A DNA stretch of 64,000 bases from Streptomyces erythrochromogenes (GCF_036170895.1 NZ_CP108036.1:8405501-8469500); one strand, 5' to 3'. Shown: positions 1 to 9,787, counted from the stretch's first letter. Translations and numbers: made by a program. The notes: generated by a model not told the origin, from the letters alone.

Positions 1-8
1 CTCGGGGC

Positions 9-1058
9 ATGCAAGCGCAAAAAACCGAACGGGTCCGCACACGGTCCCGCCCCGCGGACCAGCCGACGGCGGACAGGGCGACGGACAGGGCGACGGACCG
101 CGCGGCGGACAGGGCGACGGACAGGGCGACGGACAGGGCGGCGGAGCCGGGGCTGTTCGCCGACGAGATCGCGATCGACGACTGCGGATACCTTCGGATA
201 CGCACCCTCGAAGCCACACCGCACCGGACCCACCGCGACGGCCGGAACAGCGAAATCGGCGGGCCGTTCGTCGTCGTGGCCGTTCAGGCCTCGGGTAGCG
301 GGCTGCTGTCCCGCAACGGCAGCCGGATACGCCTGTCGCAGGGCGACATGGCCCTGCTCCCCTCGGGCGGCGAACTCGCCGTGGAGTTGCCCGAGCCCTC
401 CCGGATGCACCTGCTCCGGCTGCCGTGTGCCGTGCTCGCCGTCCCGCAGGCAGACCTGTCGGCCGTGCTGGGCAGTGTCATCCGGGCCACTCCGGGCCTG
501 GGGTCCGTCGTCTCCCGCTTCCTGGCCGCCTTCGCCGAAGCGGCACCGGGCCTGGATGCCGAAGCCGGCGGCCGCATGGCCGGCCACATCGCAGGGATGC
601 TGGCCACCCTCATCGCGGAGCGGGCCGCCGCCGGCACCCGGCCCGCAGCCGGGACCGCCACGACGGAAGCAGCGGTCCTGATGGCGCGTATCCGTGCCCA
701 CATCAGCCTGCACCTGGCGGACCCGGACCTGTCCCCACGGTCGATCGCCACCGCACACCACGTGTCCGTCCGCTACCTGCACCGGCTCTTCTCGCAGGAC
801 GCCACGACGGTCGGCAACTGGATCCGGGAGCGCCGCCTGGAAGAGGCCGCCCGGGAGCTGGCCCGACCGGGACGCAGCAGGACCGTCTCCTGCATCGCAC
901 ACCGGTGGGGCTTCGTCAGCGCCAACCACTTCAGCCGTGTGTTCCGCCAGCGGTACGGCATGTCACCGCGGGACTGGACCAACTCCTTCGCGCCGCCCCG
1001 GAATCCTCCGCCGGGCGGGGTGCCGGCCGGTGTCAGCCGTTGCGCTTGTGCCCGTTGA
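9..1058 (+). CDS. AraC-family transcriptional regulator
   Basis: A 349-residue regulator. An N-terminal AraC-binding-like (cupin-type) region, about residues 60-150, carries the ligand-sensing fold. After a linker, residues about 225-330 form the double helix-turn-helix of AraC proteins, including the second-helix region FVSANHFSRVFRQRYGMSPRDW. The first 45 residues are a low-complexity DRAT/DRAA repeat encoded by a GGGCGACGGACA-type 12-base repeat, so the true start may lie later. The ATG at 9 is the first visible in the window. The family typically binds DNA next to its own or neighbouring genes; no target can be named here. Confidence in the family is high, in the start low. Confidence 0.85.
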   Translation: MQAQKTERVRTRSRPADQPTADRATDRATDRAADRATDRATDRAAEPGLFADEIAIDDCGYLRIRTLEATPHRTHRDGRNSEIGGPFVVVAVQASGSGLLSRNGSRIRLSQGDMALLPSGGELAVELPEPSRMHLLRLPCAVLAVPQADLSAVLGSVIRATPGLGSVVSRFLAAFAEAAPGLDAEAGGRMAGHIAGMLATLIAERAAAGTRPAAGTATTEAAVLMARIRAHISLHLADPDLSPRSIATAHHVSVRYLHRLFSQDATTVGNWIRERRLEEAARELARPGRSRTVSCIAHRWGFVSANHFSRVFRQRYGMSPRDWTNSFAPPRNPPPGGVPAGVSRCACAR

Positions 1059-1249
1059 GCTGGATGTACCCCAGGTCCGCGATGAGCGCGTCTGCCGGCC
1101 CTGCGCCCCGCCTGGTGCGGCGCAGGGCGGCGGGCGCCACGGCCGCCGCGCATTGACAGGCGGCACCCGAAGTCGCGACCATCAGGTCACCGTTCCAACA
1201 GGTGATACTTGATGGGCGTCCTCGGAGGACAACGAAAGGACAACCCGTC

Positions 1250-1756
1250 ATGAGCAAGACCGAGCAGAAGGCATGGCTGGCCGGCGGCTGCTTCTGGGGC
1301 ATGCAGGACCTCATCCGCAGACTCCCCGGCGTGCTGAGCACACGGGTCGGATACAGCGGCGGCGGCACACCCCACCCCACCTACCGCGACCACGGCACCC
1401 ACGCGGAGGCGATCGAGATCGTCTTCGACCCCGCCGCCACCGACTACCGCACCATCCTCGAGTACTTCTTCCAGATCCACGACCCGACGACGAAGAACCG
1501 CCAGGGCAACGACATCGGCACCAGCTACCGCTCCGCCATCTTCTACCTGGACGAAGAGCAGCGGCACATCGCCCAGGAGACCATCGCCGACGTCGAGGTG
1601 TCCGGCCTGTGGCCCGGAACGGTCGTGACCGAGGTGGTCCCCGCCGACGAGTTCTGGGAAGCCGAACCGGAGCACCAGGACTACCTCGCCCGCTACCCCG
1701 ACGGCTACACCTGCCACTTCCCCCGCCCCCACTGGAAGCTCCCCAAGCGGGCCTAG
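1250..1756 (+). CDS. msrA: Peptide-methionine (S)-S-oxide reductase MsrA
   Basis: A 168-residue cytosolic enzyme that reduces methionine S-sulfoxide in proteins and free methionine, repairing oxidative damage. The MsrA signature GGCFWG is at residues 12-17 with the catalytic Cys14, followed by RVGYSGG and the conserved [23 protein letters not shown] block at about 80-100. Length is normal for a single-domain MsrA. The start at 1250 is preceded by GAAAGGA and gives a normal N-terminus; an upstream ATG-like extension from 1202 lacks homology. It stands alone, with a convergent gene immediately downstream. Confidence 0.95.
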   Translation: MSKTEQKAWLAGGCFWGMQDLIRRLPGVLSTRVGYSGGGTPHPTYRDHGTHAEAIEIVFDPAATDYRTILEYFFQIHDPTTKNRQGNDIGTSYRSAIFYLDEEQRHIAQETIADVEVSGLWPGTVVTEVVPADEFWEAEPEHQDYLARYPDGYTCHFPRPHWKLPKRA

Positions 1757-1784
1757 GATTCGCGGCCGGCCGGCGGCGGAGCCG

Positions 1785-2411
1785 TCAGCCCCCGCGCCGG
1801 TCGTCGACCCGAAGCTCCAGATGCGGCCAGGCCGCGGCGAGGCGCGCAAGGTCGACGGCCGCCGGCGCGGTCACCGCCCCCAGCGACTCGTCCGGCCTGA
1901 AGCGGACCAGCGTGCCGGTCGTGCCGTCGGCCTCGACGGGCTCGAGGCCGGTGACGGGGACGCCGCGTTCGTAGCGCTGGGTCCAGGCCCCGCTCCGGCG
2001 GCGGTTGGTGTGGACGAGCCACTCGCTGAGCGCCGCGACCACGGACATGCCGCGCCGGGGACGGCCGTCGGGCAGTACCTCGGCCTGCGGGACGTCGAAG
2101 AACCGCAGGTCCTTCGTGGCCATGACCGGCTTCTTCACCGTCCGGCCGTGCTCGTCCACCCGGGTGTCGGTGCCCCGTCCGTCATCGCGGACGGACAGGG
2201 AGCCGTCGGGATGGAGGGCGACGGCGCAGCTTCCGCCGCCCCTGCCCGACGCCTCGTCGGCGGCATAGGCGAGTACCTCCAGGGCCAGGTGCCAGGGGCC
2301 GTCCGGAGCGAACTCCGCGGGACTGCACCGGATGTGTGCCAGATGATCCGCATCGACGGTGGCGGCCCAGTCGTGCGTCGTGTTGGCCCAGGAAGCCCTC
2401 AAACCGTCCAT
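1785..2411 (-). CDS. Stand-alone DNA gyrase subunit B-like ATP-binding protein
   Basis: A 208-residue protein matching only the N-terminal GHKL ATPase part of GyrB. The motif HLALEVLAYAADEA corresponds to the GyrB box with the catalytic Glu, and SVRDDGRGTDTR to the DNGRG nucleotide-binding box. RRGMSVVAALSEWL corresponds to the GVGVSVVNALS loop, although its first glycines are altered. There is no transducer or TOPRIM region, so it cannot be a working gyrase. The start at 2411 gives MDGLRASW; a longer frame to 2495 is low-complexity. It is divergent from the CGNR gene. It may be a regulator or a remnant that has kept an open frame; the role is unknown. Confidence 0.7.
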   Translation of the reverse strand: MDGLRASWANTTHDWAATVDADHLAHIRCSPAEFAPDGPWHLALEVLAYAADEASGRGGGSCAVALHPDGSLSVRDDGRGTDTRVDEHGRTVKKPVMATKDLRFFDVPQAEVLPDGRPRRGMSVVAALSEWLVHTNRRRSGAWTQRYERGVPVTGLEPVEADGTTGTLVRFRPDESLGAVTAPAAVDLARLAAAWPHLELRVDDRRGG

Positions 2412-2504
2412 CGGACAAGTATCCCGCCCGGTGCCGAAGCCCGTGCGGGCCGCCCTCCGGCCGGTGACCGCCCACCGAGTCCATGCTCCTTGCACGCCCT
2501 AACG

Positions 2505-2523
2505 TCACCTGTCAGACTGGTGA
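2505..2523. promoter_or_regulatory. Short inverted repeat at the CGNR gene start
   Basis: TCACC at 2505-2509 and GGTGA at 2519-2523 form a 5-bp inverted repeat ending one base before the ATG at 2525. The position suggests a promoter or operator for the CGNR gene, possibly with a leaderless transcript. This is inferred from position only. Confidence 0.3.
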
Positions 2524-2524
2524 T

Positions 2525-3073
2525 ATGGGGCATGCGTTTCCTGCCGGAACACCGGCACTCGACTTCGCGGGGACGCTGCGCGTGCGCTACGGCCCCAAGA
2601 CCCGGGAGATGCTCGACTCGCCGGAGAGCCTCGGGCTGTGGTTCAGCGAATGCGGCATCACCGAGAGCGGAATCGACTGCCAGGAGGCCGACCTCGCCGA
2701 GGCGCTGGTCCTGCGGGAGGCGATCTACCGGCTGGTCCGGGCGAGGATCGACGGCGAGAGCTACGACGAGGAGGCACTGGCCCTCGTCAACGAGGCCGCC
2801 CGCGGCCCGGCGCCCGTCCTCCGGCTCACGGCCACCGGCCGCCGGATCGAGGCCACGATCCAGCAGGCGCTGGCATACGTCGCCCGCGACACGGTCACCG
2901 TCCTCAGCGGGCCGGACGTGCCCCTGCTCAAGGAGTGCGCGAACCCCGAGTGCACCCAGTTCTACGTCGACCGCTCCCGCGGAGCGCGCCGCGAGTGGTG
3001 CGGGATGGACCCCTGCGGCAACAAGATCAAGGCCGCCGCCTACCGGGCACGCAAGCGCGCCGTCGCGTCGTAG
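2525..3073 (+). CDS. CGNR zinc-finger / ABATE-domain regulator
   Basis: A 182-residue protein. Residues about 5-125 form an ABATE-like region starting FPAGTPALDFAGTLRVR. The C-terminus carries a CGNR zinc finger: Cys in KECANPEC, then RREWCGMDPCGNKIKAAAYRARKR, with the defining CGN(K/R) box. The family is common in actinomycetes and is thought to regulate transcription through the C-terminal zinc finger. The start at 2525 gives MGHAFPAG; upstream codons from 2483 do not look like protein. Confidence 0.85.
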   Translation: MGHAFPAGTPALDFAGTLRVRYGPKTREMLDSPESLGLWFSECGITESGIDCQEADLAEALVLREAIYRLVRARIDGESYDEEALALVNEAARGPAPVLRLTATGRRIEATIQQALAYVARDTVTVLSGPDVPLLKECANPECTQFYVDRSRGARREWCGMDPCGNKIKAAAYRARKRAVAS

Positions 3074-3500
3074 CAGCGGTCCGTTCCGGGTGCGGGAAAG
3101 CGACGTGCGACGACCTCGGCCCGGCCGTCGAGGGGTTCTTGACCGAGAGCCGGGCCCGGGCCCCGCTCCACAGGGCGGAGCTCCGACGAGCGGCGCACCA
3201 CCCTCCGTACGGCGGGGCGGGTCCTTCCCGGGCGGGTGACGCGGACGCCGCCCCCGCAGGTCGAGGTGGCAGCCGGGTCGCCTCGGTGGGCCGCCCGCGG
3301 CTGCCGGTCCCCCTCCGGTCCGGCCGGCAGTCCGCCCATGGTCAGAGCCACCGCACGGCAGGGCCCGTCCGGCCCCCTCGCCCGCCTGAGCGGGACCGCA
3401 CGCGTCCCGGTAGCGTTGATGGTGCGCGTTCCGCCCACACCGCCACGCCGCCGCCCGGCGGGGCAGCCGCCGATCGGCATCGGCAGAGGAACGGGATCAC
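3074..3500. other. Intergenic stretch without a recognisable gene
   Basis: This stretch of about 430 bases lies between the CGNR gene and the hydrolase. Open frames run through it on both strands, but their translations are Arg/Pro/Gly-rich and typical of non-coding GC-rich DNA. It probably holds the hydrolase promoter; no clear -10/-35 pair or hairpin was seen. Confidence 0.5.
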
Positions 3501-5072
3501 ATGCCACAGCACCGCTTCCCGCCCGGGGTGCAGGCCGCCGGGGCCGTTCTCGCCCTCCTGACGGCCCTCGGCCCCACGCAGGCCGCCGCCGCACCACCCA
3601 CCCCCGCCCCCCCCACCCCCGCCCCCACCGGGCCCGCCCCGGCCGCAGGGGCCCGCTTCGTACCGGGCCCCTGCCCCAGCACCCCCGAACCGATCGAAGC
3701 CCTGGCCACCGCCCGCTGCGGATACCTGGAGGTCCCCGAGAACCGCACCCGGCCCGGCGGCCGGACCATCCGGCTGGCCGCGGCGGTCATCCCCGCCACC
3801 TCGCCGAAGCCCGCCCAGGACCCCGTGGTGTTCATGTCGGGCGGCCCCGGCGGCGAGACCTTCGACGACATCCCCTACCTGGTCTCCTCCGGCCTGAACC
3901 GCGACCGCGACCTGATCGTCATGGCCCAGCGCGGCAACCTCTACGACACCCCCGACCTCGCCTGCCCGGAACTGGACCGCTTCTACGCCACCTCCGTCGG
4001 GCTGCCCTCCTACGCACCACAGACCGAGCGCCTCATGCTCGACGCGGCCAAGCAGTGCCGGGACCGCCTCACGGCCGAAGGCACCGACCTCAGCGCCTAC
4101 AACAGCACCGAGAACGCCGCCGACTTCGCCGACCTGCGCACCGCACTCGGCATCAAGCAGTGGAACGTCTACGGCCACTCCTACGGCAGCAACCTCGCCC
4201 TGACCTACCTGCGCCTGCACCCCCAGGGCATCCGCGCGGTGGCGCTCGACTCCATCGCCCCTGCGCAGTCCGTCTCCCTGCCCTTCGCCTGGGCAAGCGC
4301 CCAGGAAGGCCTCGCGAACCTCTACAAGGCCTGCGCGGCCGAGCCCCGCTGCAACAGCCGCTACCCCGACCTCGAACGCACCCTGGACGAGCAGGTGCGC
4401 AAACTGCAGGCCCACCCGCTGACACTGAACGTCCGCCCGCCCCAGGGCGGAGCCCCGGTGAAGGTCGTCCTCGACGGCGGCGCGCTGGTCAACCTCCTGG
4501 TCGCCAAGGCCATCCCCTTCAAAGACGTCCCGGCTGCGATCGACGAACTCGCCCGCGGACACCCGGAACGCTTCGCCCGGGCCCGGGCCGCCGGCTCGGT
4601 CCAGGTCACCGGCCAGACCGCCCACGGCCTGACGAACTCGGTGGTGTGCAGCGAGTGGGTGCCGGACCACACGGCGTCCGACGTACTGGACGCCGGCCGC
4701 CGGGCCTTCCCCCACTGGCCGGACCCCGTCCTGGCCCAGGCACCCCAACTCGCCTTCCAGGAACAGGTGTGCCGCATCTGGAACGTCCCCGACCGCACCG
4801 CCCGGCAGCGGGTGGCCCCCGCCGCCTCGGTGCCGACGCTCTTCCTCAACGGAACGTTCGACATGAAGACCGGGCCGAGCTGGGCCCAGCAGACCGCCCG
4901 CACACTGCCCCGATCGAGCACCGTGCAGATCCCCGGCATCGGGCACTGGACCGTCCCGCAGTCACCCTGCGCCCAGAAGGTGCTGGCGTCCTTCCTCACC
5001 CGCCCGACCGCACCCGACACCGGCTGCGTGGCAGACCTCAAGTGGGAACCGTTCACCATCACCCCGAAGTGA
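3501..5072 (+). CDS. Secreted TAP-like alpha/beta hydrolase (tripeptidyl aminopeptidase type)
   Basis: A 523-residue exported hydrolase. Residues 1-31 are a signal peptide with a hydrophobic core and an Ala-rich cleavage region, followed by a Pro/Ala/Thr linker. The alpha/beta-hydrolase fold has the oxyanion segment MSGGPGGETFDD, the nucleophile elbow GHSYGS with Ser227, then Asp454 (NGTFDMKTG) and His482 (GIGHWTVP). The last 100 residues match the TAP C-terminal domain. Relatives remove short peptides from protein N-termini or hydrolyse esters outside the cell. The ATG at 3501 follows a purine-rich GGAACGGGATC stretch. A beta-lactamase-family remnant follows in the same frame. Confidence 0.88.
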   Translation: MPQHRFPPGVQAAGAVLALLTALGPTQAAAAPPTPAPPTPAPTGPAPAAGARFVPGPCPSTPEPIEALATARCGYLEVPENRTRPGGRTIRLAAAVIPATSPKPAQDPVVFMSGGPGGETFDDIPYLVSSGLNRDRDLIVMAQRGNLYDTPDLACPELDRFYATSVGLPSYAPQTERLMLDAAKQCRDRLTAEGTDLSAYNSTENAADFADLRTALGIKQWNVYGHSYGSNLALTYLRLHPQGIRAVALDSIAPAQSVSLPFAWASAQEGLANLYKACAAEPRCNSRYPDLERTLDEQVRKLQAHPLTLNVRPPQGGAPVKVVLDGGALVNLLVAKAIPFKDVPAAIDELARGHPERFARARAAGSVQVTGQTAHGLTNSVVCSEWVPDHTASDVLDAGRRAFPHWPDPVLAQAPQLAFQEQVCRIWNVPDRTARQRVAPAASVPTLFLNGTFDMKTGPSWAQQTARTLPRSSTVQIPGIGHWTVPQSPCAQKVLASFLTRPTAPDTGCVADLKWEPFTITPK

Positions 5073-5102
5073 GCGCCGAACGCCCGCGCGGAAAGAAAGG
5101 CC

Positions 5103-5387
5103 GACAACTACCGCACCGGCGGACCGCACCTGCTCACCGGGATCACGCAAGGCGCGGTGAGCGTCGGCGACGTCCTGCGCCCACGCGGCATCGACGAAGG
5201 GCGGTACGGGGCCGGAATCCTCCTCCTCCCCGACAAGACCCTGGTCCACCGGGGCGACTGGGAGGGATTCCACAGCACCTTCATCGTGAGCCCGGACCGC
5301 AACACCGCCGTCACCGTCGTGTGCAACGTGGACTCGCCCGACCATTTCCACGCGGCGAACCAACTGCTGGACATCTGGACCACATGA
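5103..5387 (+). pseudogene. C-terminal remnant of a beta-lactamase-family serine hydrolase
   Basis: The frame from about 5103 reads DNYRTGGPHLLTGITQ and continues to TAVTVVCNVDSPDHF at the end. This resembles the last 95 residues of class C beta-lactamase / D-Ala-D-Ala carboxypeptidase-like proteins, including the family's GAGILLLPD-like strand and HRGDWEGFHST segment. The N-terminal catalytic SxxK and YxN parts are absent. It shares the reading frame of the hydrolase upstream but is cut off by that gene's stop at 5070-5072. No convincing start is present, so this looks like a deletion remnant. Confidence 0.6.
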
Positions 5388-5520
5388 CCGGGCCCGGCGG
5401 GTGGCGCAGCCCCGGCGGGTGGCGCAGGCCCGACAACAGGATGATGATCGGGAGAGGAAGCGCTCACCCCTGCCGCCGAGCCCGGGAGGGGAGGAGAGGC
5501 CCCGGGCGGCTCTGACAGGC

Positions 5521-7670
5521 ATGGAGCGGATCGCCAGATCCCCGGACGAGGGACGGGCAGCGACACACATGGCATGGGGACGGTGGGACAGCGGGGCAGG
5601 CCCCCTGGGCGAGGCCGTGCTCACCGCCCTGTTCACCCGGGCACGGACCCCGATGTACCTCCTGGACACCGAGCTGCGGGTCACGTACGCCAATACGGCC
5701 GCGCAGGACACGCATCGCCCGCCCGGCCAGGCCCCGCCCGGCCAGGCCCCGCCCGGCCAGGGCCTGGCCGGACGCTACCTGTGGGACCTGCTCCCGGACG
5801 CCGAAACCGACCGCCTGCGCGATGTGCTCGGGCAGGTCCTGAAGACCGGCACCCCCCAGCTCGGGGTGCTCCTGCAAGGCCGCACCGCCGGCCCCGCCCG
5901 CCGGCCGCACATCCTCTCCCTCGACCTGCACCGCCTGCAGGACGCCGAGGGCCGGGTCCTGGGCGTCGCCGCCGCAGCCACCGACGGCACCGAAGAACAC
6001 CGGGCCCGCAGCCGGCAGGCACTGCTGCACCAGGCGGCCGGCACCATCGGCACCACCCTGGACGTCCTGCGCACCGCGCAGGAACTGGCCGACCTGACCG
6101 TGCCCGCGCTCGCCGACGGCGTCGCCGTGGACGTCCTGGACTCGGTGCTGCGCGGTCAGGCCCCACCCTCCGGCCCCCTCCTGGACAACCTGCCGCTACG
6201 GCGAGCCGCCTACAGCGCCCGGCCCGGCGGGCAGGACATCGCGATCCACCAGGTGGGGGAAGTCAGCGCCTTCGCCAGCAACACCCCCTACACCGCCTGC
6301 CTGGCCGATCTCCAACCCCGCCTGGTGACCGACATCCAGCACGACCCGGCGTGGCTGGCACGCGAACCCGAACGCCGACGCCGGTTCCTCGCAGGCGGCG
6401 TGCACTCGCTGCTCCTCGTCCCGCTGGCCGCCCGCGGGGTCGTCCTCGGACTGGCCGTCTTCCTGCGCTGGCACACCCCCGAGCCGTTCGACAGGCAGGA
6501 CCTCGCCCTGGCCGCCGACCTGGCCGCCCGGACCGCGCTGTGCCTGGACAACGCCCGCCTGTACAACCGCGAACGGTCCATCGCCCGCCTCCTGCAGCTC
6601 GACCTGCGCCCACCCCAGGTAGCCGCCCACATCGCCGTGGACACCGCCCACACCTACCGCCCGACCGGCCCCGGCGCCGACTGGTTCGACGTCATCCCGC
6701 TCTCCAGCGCCCGCGTCGCGCTCGCGGTGGGCGACATCCCCGCACCGGGCCTGCAGTCCGCCGCGCGCGTGGGAGAGCTGAGGGTCGCCCTCAGCGCCCT
6801 GTCGGCCATGGACCTGCCCCCCGACGAAGTCCTCGAACGACTCCACGCGCTGACCGCCCGCTTCCGCGCCGAGCTCCCACCACAGGAGCCCCACCGGCCC
6901 GTCAGCTGCCTGTACGCCGTCTACGACCCCGTCACCGGCCGCTGCACCGCGGCCAGCTCCGGACACCCCCCGCCGGCCATCCTGTGGCCCGACGGCACCG
7001 TGTCGTTCGCCGAGATCCCCGCCGGCCCCATCCTCGGCCGCGGCAACGGCCAGTACGAGGCCGCCGAACTCCAACTGCCCGAGGGAACCACCCTGGCCCT
7101 CTACAACACCGGGATCCTGGACACCGCGGGACAGGACGCGACGGCCGCACAGCAGAGCCGGCTGGGCCAGGCCCTCGCCTCCGGCACCGGCACCCTGCAG
7201 GACCGCTGCGACGCCGTCCACTACGCCATGGCCCCGCACGAAACCGACCACGACGTGGTCCTGCTCCTCGCCCGCACCCGCCTCCTCGGCCCCGACCGGG
7301 CTGCGGCATGGACCTGGCCCAACGACGCCTCCACCATCGCCGACGCACGCAGCGCCGTCCGTCACACCCTCGCCGCCTGGGCCTGCACCACCTGGGGGAC
7401 AGCACCGCCCTGATCGCCAGCGAACTCGCCACCAACGCCGTCCGGTACACCTCCACCCCCTTCCAACTCCGCCTGATCCGCACCGAGTACTCCCTGACCT
7501 GCGAAGTCATCGACGACAACAGCACCTCTCCCCAACTACGCCACGCCGACGACACCGACGAAGGCGGCCGAGGCCTGTTCATCACCTCCCAGCTCACCGA
7601 GAACTGGGGCGTGCGCCCCGCCCGCCGCGGCAAAGCCATCTGGGCCGAACAGGCAGTGCACCCCGCCTGA
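5521..7670 (+). pseudogene. SpoIIE-type PP2C phosphatase with HATPase tail, split by a -1 frameshift
   Basis: Reading from 5521 gives a PAS-like region (YLLDTELRVTYANTAA), a GAF domain (about residues 170-350) and a SpoIIE PP2C phosphatase domain containing PTGPGADWFDVIPL and SSGHPPPAILWPDG. The frame then ends at 7413. From about 7381 another frame continues seamlessly with GDSTALIASELATNAVRYT, the N-box of an anti-sigma-type HATPase, to 7670. Losing one G in the run at 7379-7381 explains the break; restoring it joins AAW to GLHHLGDS. The intact form would be about 716 residues, a common Streptomyces layout that controls anti-sigma partner switching. It is either a real mutation or a homopolymer error. 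A 15-bp PPGQA repeat occurs three times near 5720-5762. Confidence 0.8.
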
Positions 7671-7678
7671 CGGCGGAC

Positions 7679-8473
7679 TCACACCGAGGGAGGCGCCCCG
7701 GCCCCGGCTCCGGCTCCGGCACTGGCACCGGCTCCCGCCCCGGCCCCGGCTTCGGCGGCGGCGGAGGACGGCCCGCCGGCGCGGACCCGCCGGCGCCGGA
7801 AGGCCGGGACGGCCAGCAGCCCGAAGCCGAGGACCGCCGCCAGGAGATGGCCGACCGTGGTGAAGTCCGGCAGCGGCCCGTTCCACTCCAGCCCGCCCAG
7901 AGGCCACGCGAGCACGAACACCGCCCAGGGCAGGCGGCCCCGGCGCGGCAGGGCGAGCGTGCCGACCGCCAGCACCGTCTGCGCGCCGTAACTGACCCCG
8001 TAGTCCAAGGACCCCCGCACCGCCGCCGGATACCAGCCGTACCGCAGCCCGACACCGATGACGGCGGCGGTCAGCAGCGTGGCCGCGACATGCCCGCCGA
8101 GGAACACCGCCACCGCGCGCCGCTTCCCCCACCGCGACTCCGCCCACGCCAGGAAGCAGCACACCCCGAGACCCAAGGTGATCAGGGTGCCCACGAAGTC
8201 CGTCGACGCGACGTCCGTGAGCGTCCCGTCGAAGAACAACGCGCTGCCGACCAGCGCCGGCAGCGGATGATCCCGCAGGTTGTCCAGGTTGGTGCTGAGG
8301 TACCCCAGCACGGCGGCCGCCCGATCGGCGGACACCCGGCCGATCCACGCGTGGCCGGCCAGGAGCAGGCAGACAAAGGCCAGGGTCAGCGGCGCACGGC
8401 GCGGATACCACCGCACGGCGCGGAGCGCTCTGCCGAGGGGCCCCGGCAGTGGCGATGAGTTCATCCGCGGCAT
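7679..8473 (-). CDS. Rhomboid-like integral membrane protein
   Basis: A 264-residue protein with about six membrane segments (around residues 27-45, 70-90, 95-113, 122-142, 160-178 and 190-215). It resembles the rhomboid-like family of actinomycetes, with ESRWGKRRAVAVFLGGHVAAT and GVSYGAQTVLAVG. The GxSG and His catalytic arrangement of true rhomboid proteases is not clearly kept (GVSYGAQ instead), so proteolysis is doubtful. The C-terminus is an unusual Gly-Ala repeat of about 20 residues. Met1 at 8473 and Met4 at 8464 are both possible starts. It is convergent with the SpoIIE gene, 8 bases apart. Confidence 0.75.
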   Translation of the reverse strand: MPRMNSSPLPGPLGRALRAVRWYPRRAPLTLAFVCLLLAGHAWIGRVSADRAAAVLGYLSTNLDNLRDHPLPALVGSALFFDGTLTDVASTDFVGTLITLGLGVCCFLAWAESRWGKRRAVAVFLGGHVAATLLTAAVIGVGLRYGWYPAAVRGSLDYGVSYGAQTVLAVGTLALPRRGRLPWAVFVLAWPLGGLEWNGPLPDFTTVGHLLAAVLGFGLLAVPAFRRRRVRAGGPSSAAAEAGAGAGAGASAGAGAGAGAPPSV

Positions 8474-8873
8474 TCTCCGGTCCGGTCGAGTCGAAGGCGG
8501 GGGACACGCCGGCCGGCACCTCGCCGCGGCCGGTCCCCGGCCACCCCCTCAAGGTGATGCGGTTTGCCGCGCCCGGGTTCCGGTGAACCCGCAGACATGC
8601 GACGGCGTACGACGCCCACCCGGCGCGCCGGAAGCGGACCACACGCCCCGCGCCGGGCCCGGACACCCCTCCGGGAGCACCGCTGACGGCTGCTCAAAAG
8701 CCCAGGCGGGAAGGGGTTTCCCCGAAGTTTCCCGTTTCCCGTTGCAGTGGGCGACCCGCGCCTCCTCGACACACACGGCCGCCGGGGAACAGTCTCGAAG
8801 TGCCCGACGACAGGACACCACGACGAGTACGACGCCCCGCGGCACACCGCGCGGCGGAAACGGGGGACCGGAC
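8474..8873. other. Intergenic promoter region between divergent genes
   Basis: About 400 bases lie between the divergent rhomboid-like and NlpC/P60 genes. It contains CCCGTTTCCCGTT-type short repeats at 8705-8745 but no recognisable coding region. A ydaO-type (cyclic di-AMP) riboswitch, frequent before actinomycete cell-wall hydrolases, was looked for and its motifs were not found. Confidence 0.45.
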
Positions 8874-9749
8874 ATGGCGATGCGCACGACAGCGGTGGCG
8901 GCGGCGACGGCGCTCACCCTCCTGACCGCATGGGAAGGAGCCCACAGCGCCACCGCGGCCGCCACCACCGCGGCACCGAAGACAGCGGCGGTGGCGGCGG
9001 CGGGGGAGTGCCGAGTACTCGCCCCCGGCGCCTCCGCGGTGGCCGAGAAGGCCGTGGCAGCCGCCTGCGAACAGATCGGCGTCTGGTACACCTGGGGCGG
9101 CGGCCACGGACCACAACCGGGCCCCACCTACGGCCAGGTCGACCCCAGCGACCCCGACAGCGCACACGACCCCGAGCGCCTCGGCTTCGACTGCTCGGGA
9201 CTGGTCCGCTACGCCTACCACCGCGCGGCCGGCGGCGACCCGCTGACCGGCAACGCCTACCACCAGTTCCACTCACCGCAGGTGCAACAGCGGTTCACCG
9301 CCGGGCAGGGGACCGCACCACTGCTCCCGGGGGACCTCCTGGCCTGGGGCTCGGGGGGCTCCGTCCACCACATCGCGATCTACCTGGGCGCGGGCAAGAT
9401 GGTCGAGGCCCGGGAATCGGGCACCCGGATCACCGTCAGCGACGTACGGCTGGGCGGCGACTACGCCGGAGCGGTCCGCATCGCACCGCCGGCGCAGGCA
9501 CCCGGCACGTTCAGCACCTGGGGCACGGACGTGTGGACCCACAAGGAGCCGTCCACCACCAGCCCGCGCGTCCACAAGTTCCCCGGCCCCACCACGGTGC
9601 GCATCGACTGCCAGAAGCACGCCGAACCCGTGACCGCCGAGGGCTACACCAACGACGCCTGGTCCTACCTGCCCGAGTACGGGGCGTGGATCACCAACAT
9701 CTACATCAAGGGCCCCGCCTGGCTGGACGGCGTACGCACCTGCCCCTGA
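8874..9749 (+). CDS. Secreted NlpC/P60 family peptidoglycan hydrolase
   Basis: A 291-residue exported protein. Residues 1-26 form a signal peptide (AVAAATALTLLTAWEGAHS). Residues about 55-200 form an NlpC/P60 domain with catalytic Cys107 in GFDCSGLVRYAY and His166 in SVHHIAIYLG. Such enzymes cleave peptide cross-bridges of peptidoglycan. The last 85 residues (GTDVWTHKEPST to IKGPAWLDGVRTCP) resemble an SH3-like wall-binding tail with two cysteines. The ATG at 8874 lies directly before the signal peptide; longer frames from 8280 are spurious. The next secreted protein gene follows on the same strand. Confidence 0.88.
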   Translation: MAMRTTAVAAATALTLLTAWEGAHSATAAATTAAPKTAAVAAAGECRVLAPGASAVAEKAVAAACEQIGVWYTWGGGHGPQPGPTYGQVDPSDPDSAHDPERLGFDCSGLVRYAYHRAAGGDPLTGNAYHQFHSPQVQQRFTAGQGTAPLLPGDLLAWGSGGSVHHIAIYLGAGKMVEARESGTRITVSDVRLGGDYAGAVRIAPPAQAPGTFSTWGTDVWTHKEPSTTSPRVHKFPGPTTVRIDCQKHAEPVTAEGYTNDAWSYLPEYGAWITNIYIKGPAWLDGVRTCP

Positions 9750-9787
9750 ACACGCACACCACACACCACACAGCACCCGTCCATCAC

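Noticed and set aside
8580..8873. Possible cyclic di-AMP riboswitch before the NlpC/P60 gene
   Set aside because: Expected from other actinomycetes, but the conserved motifs are not present.
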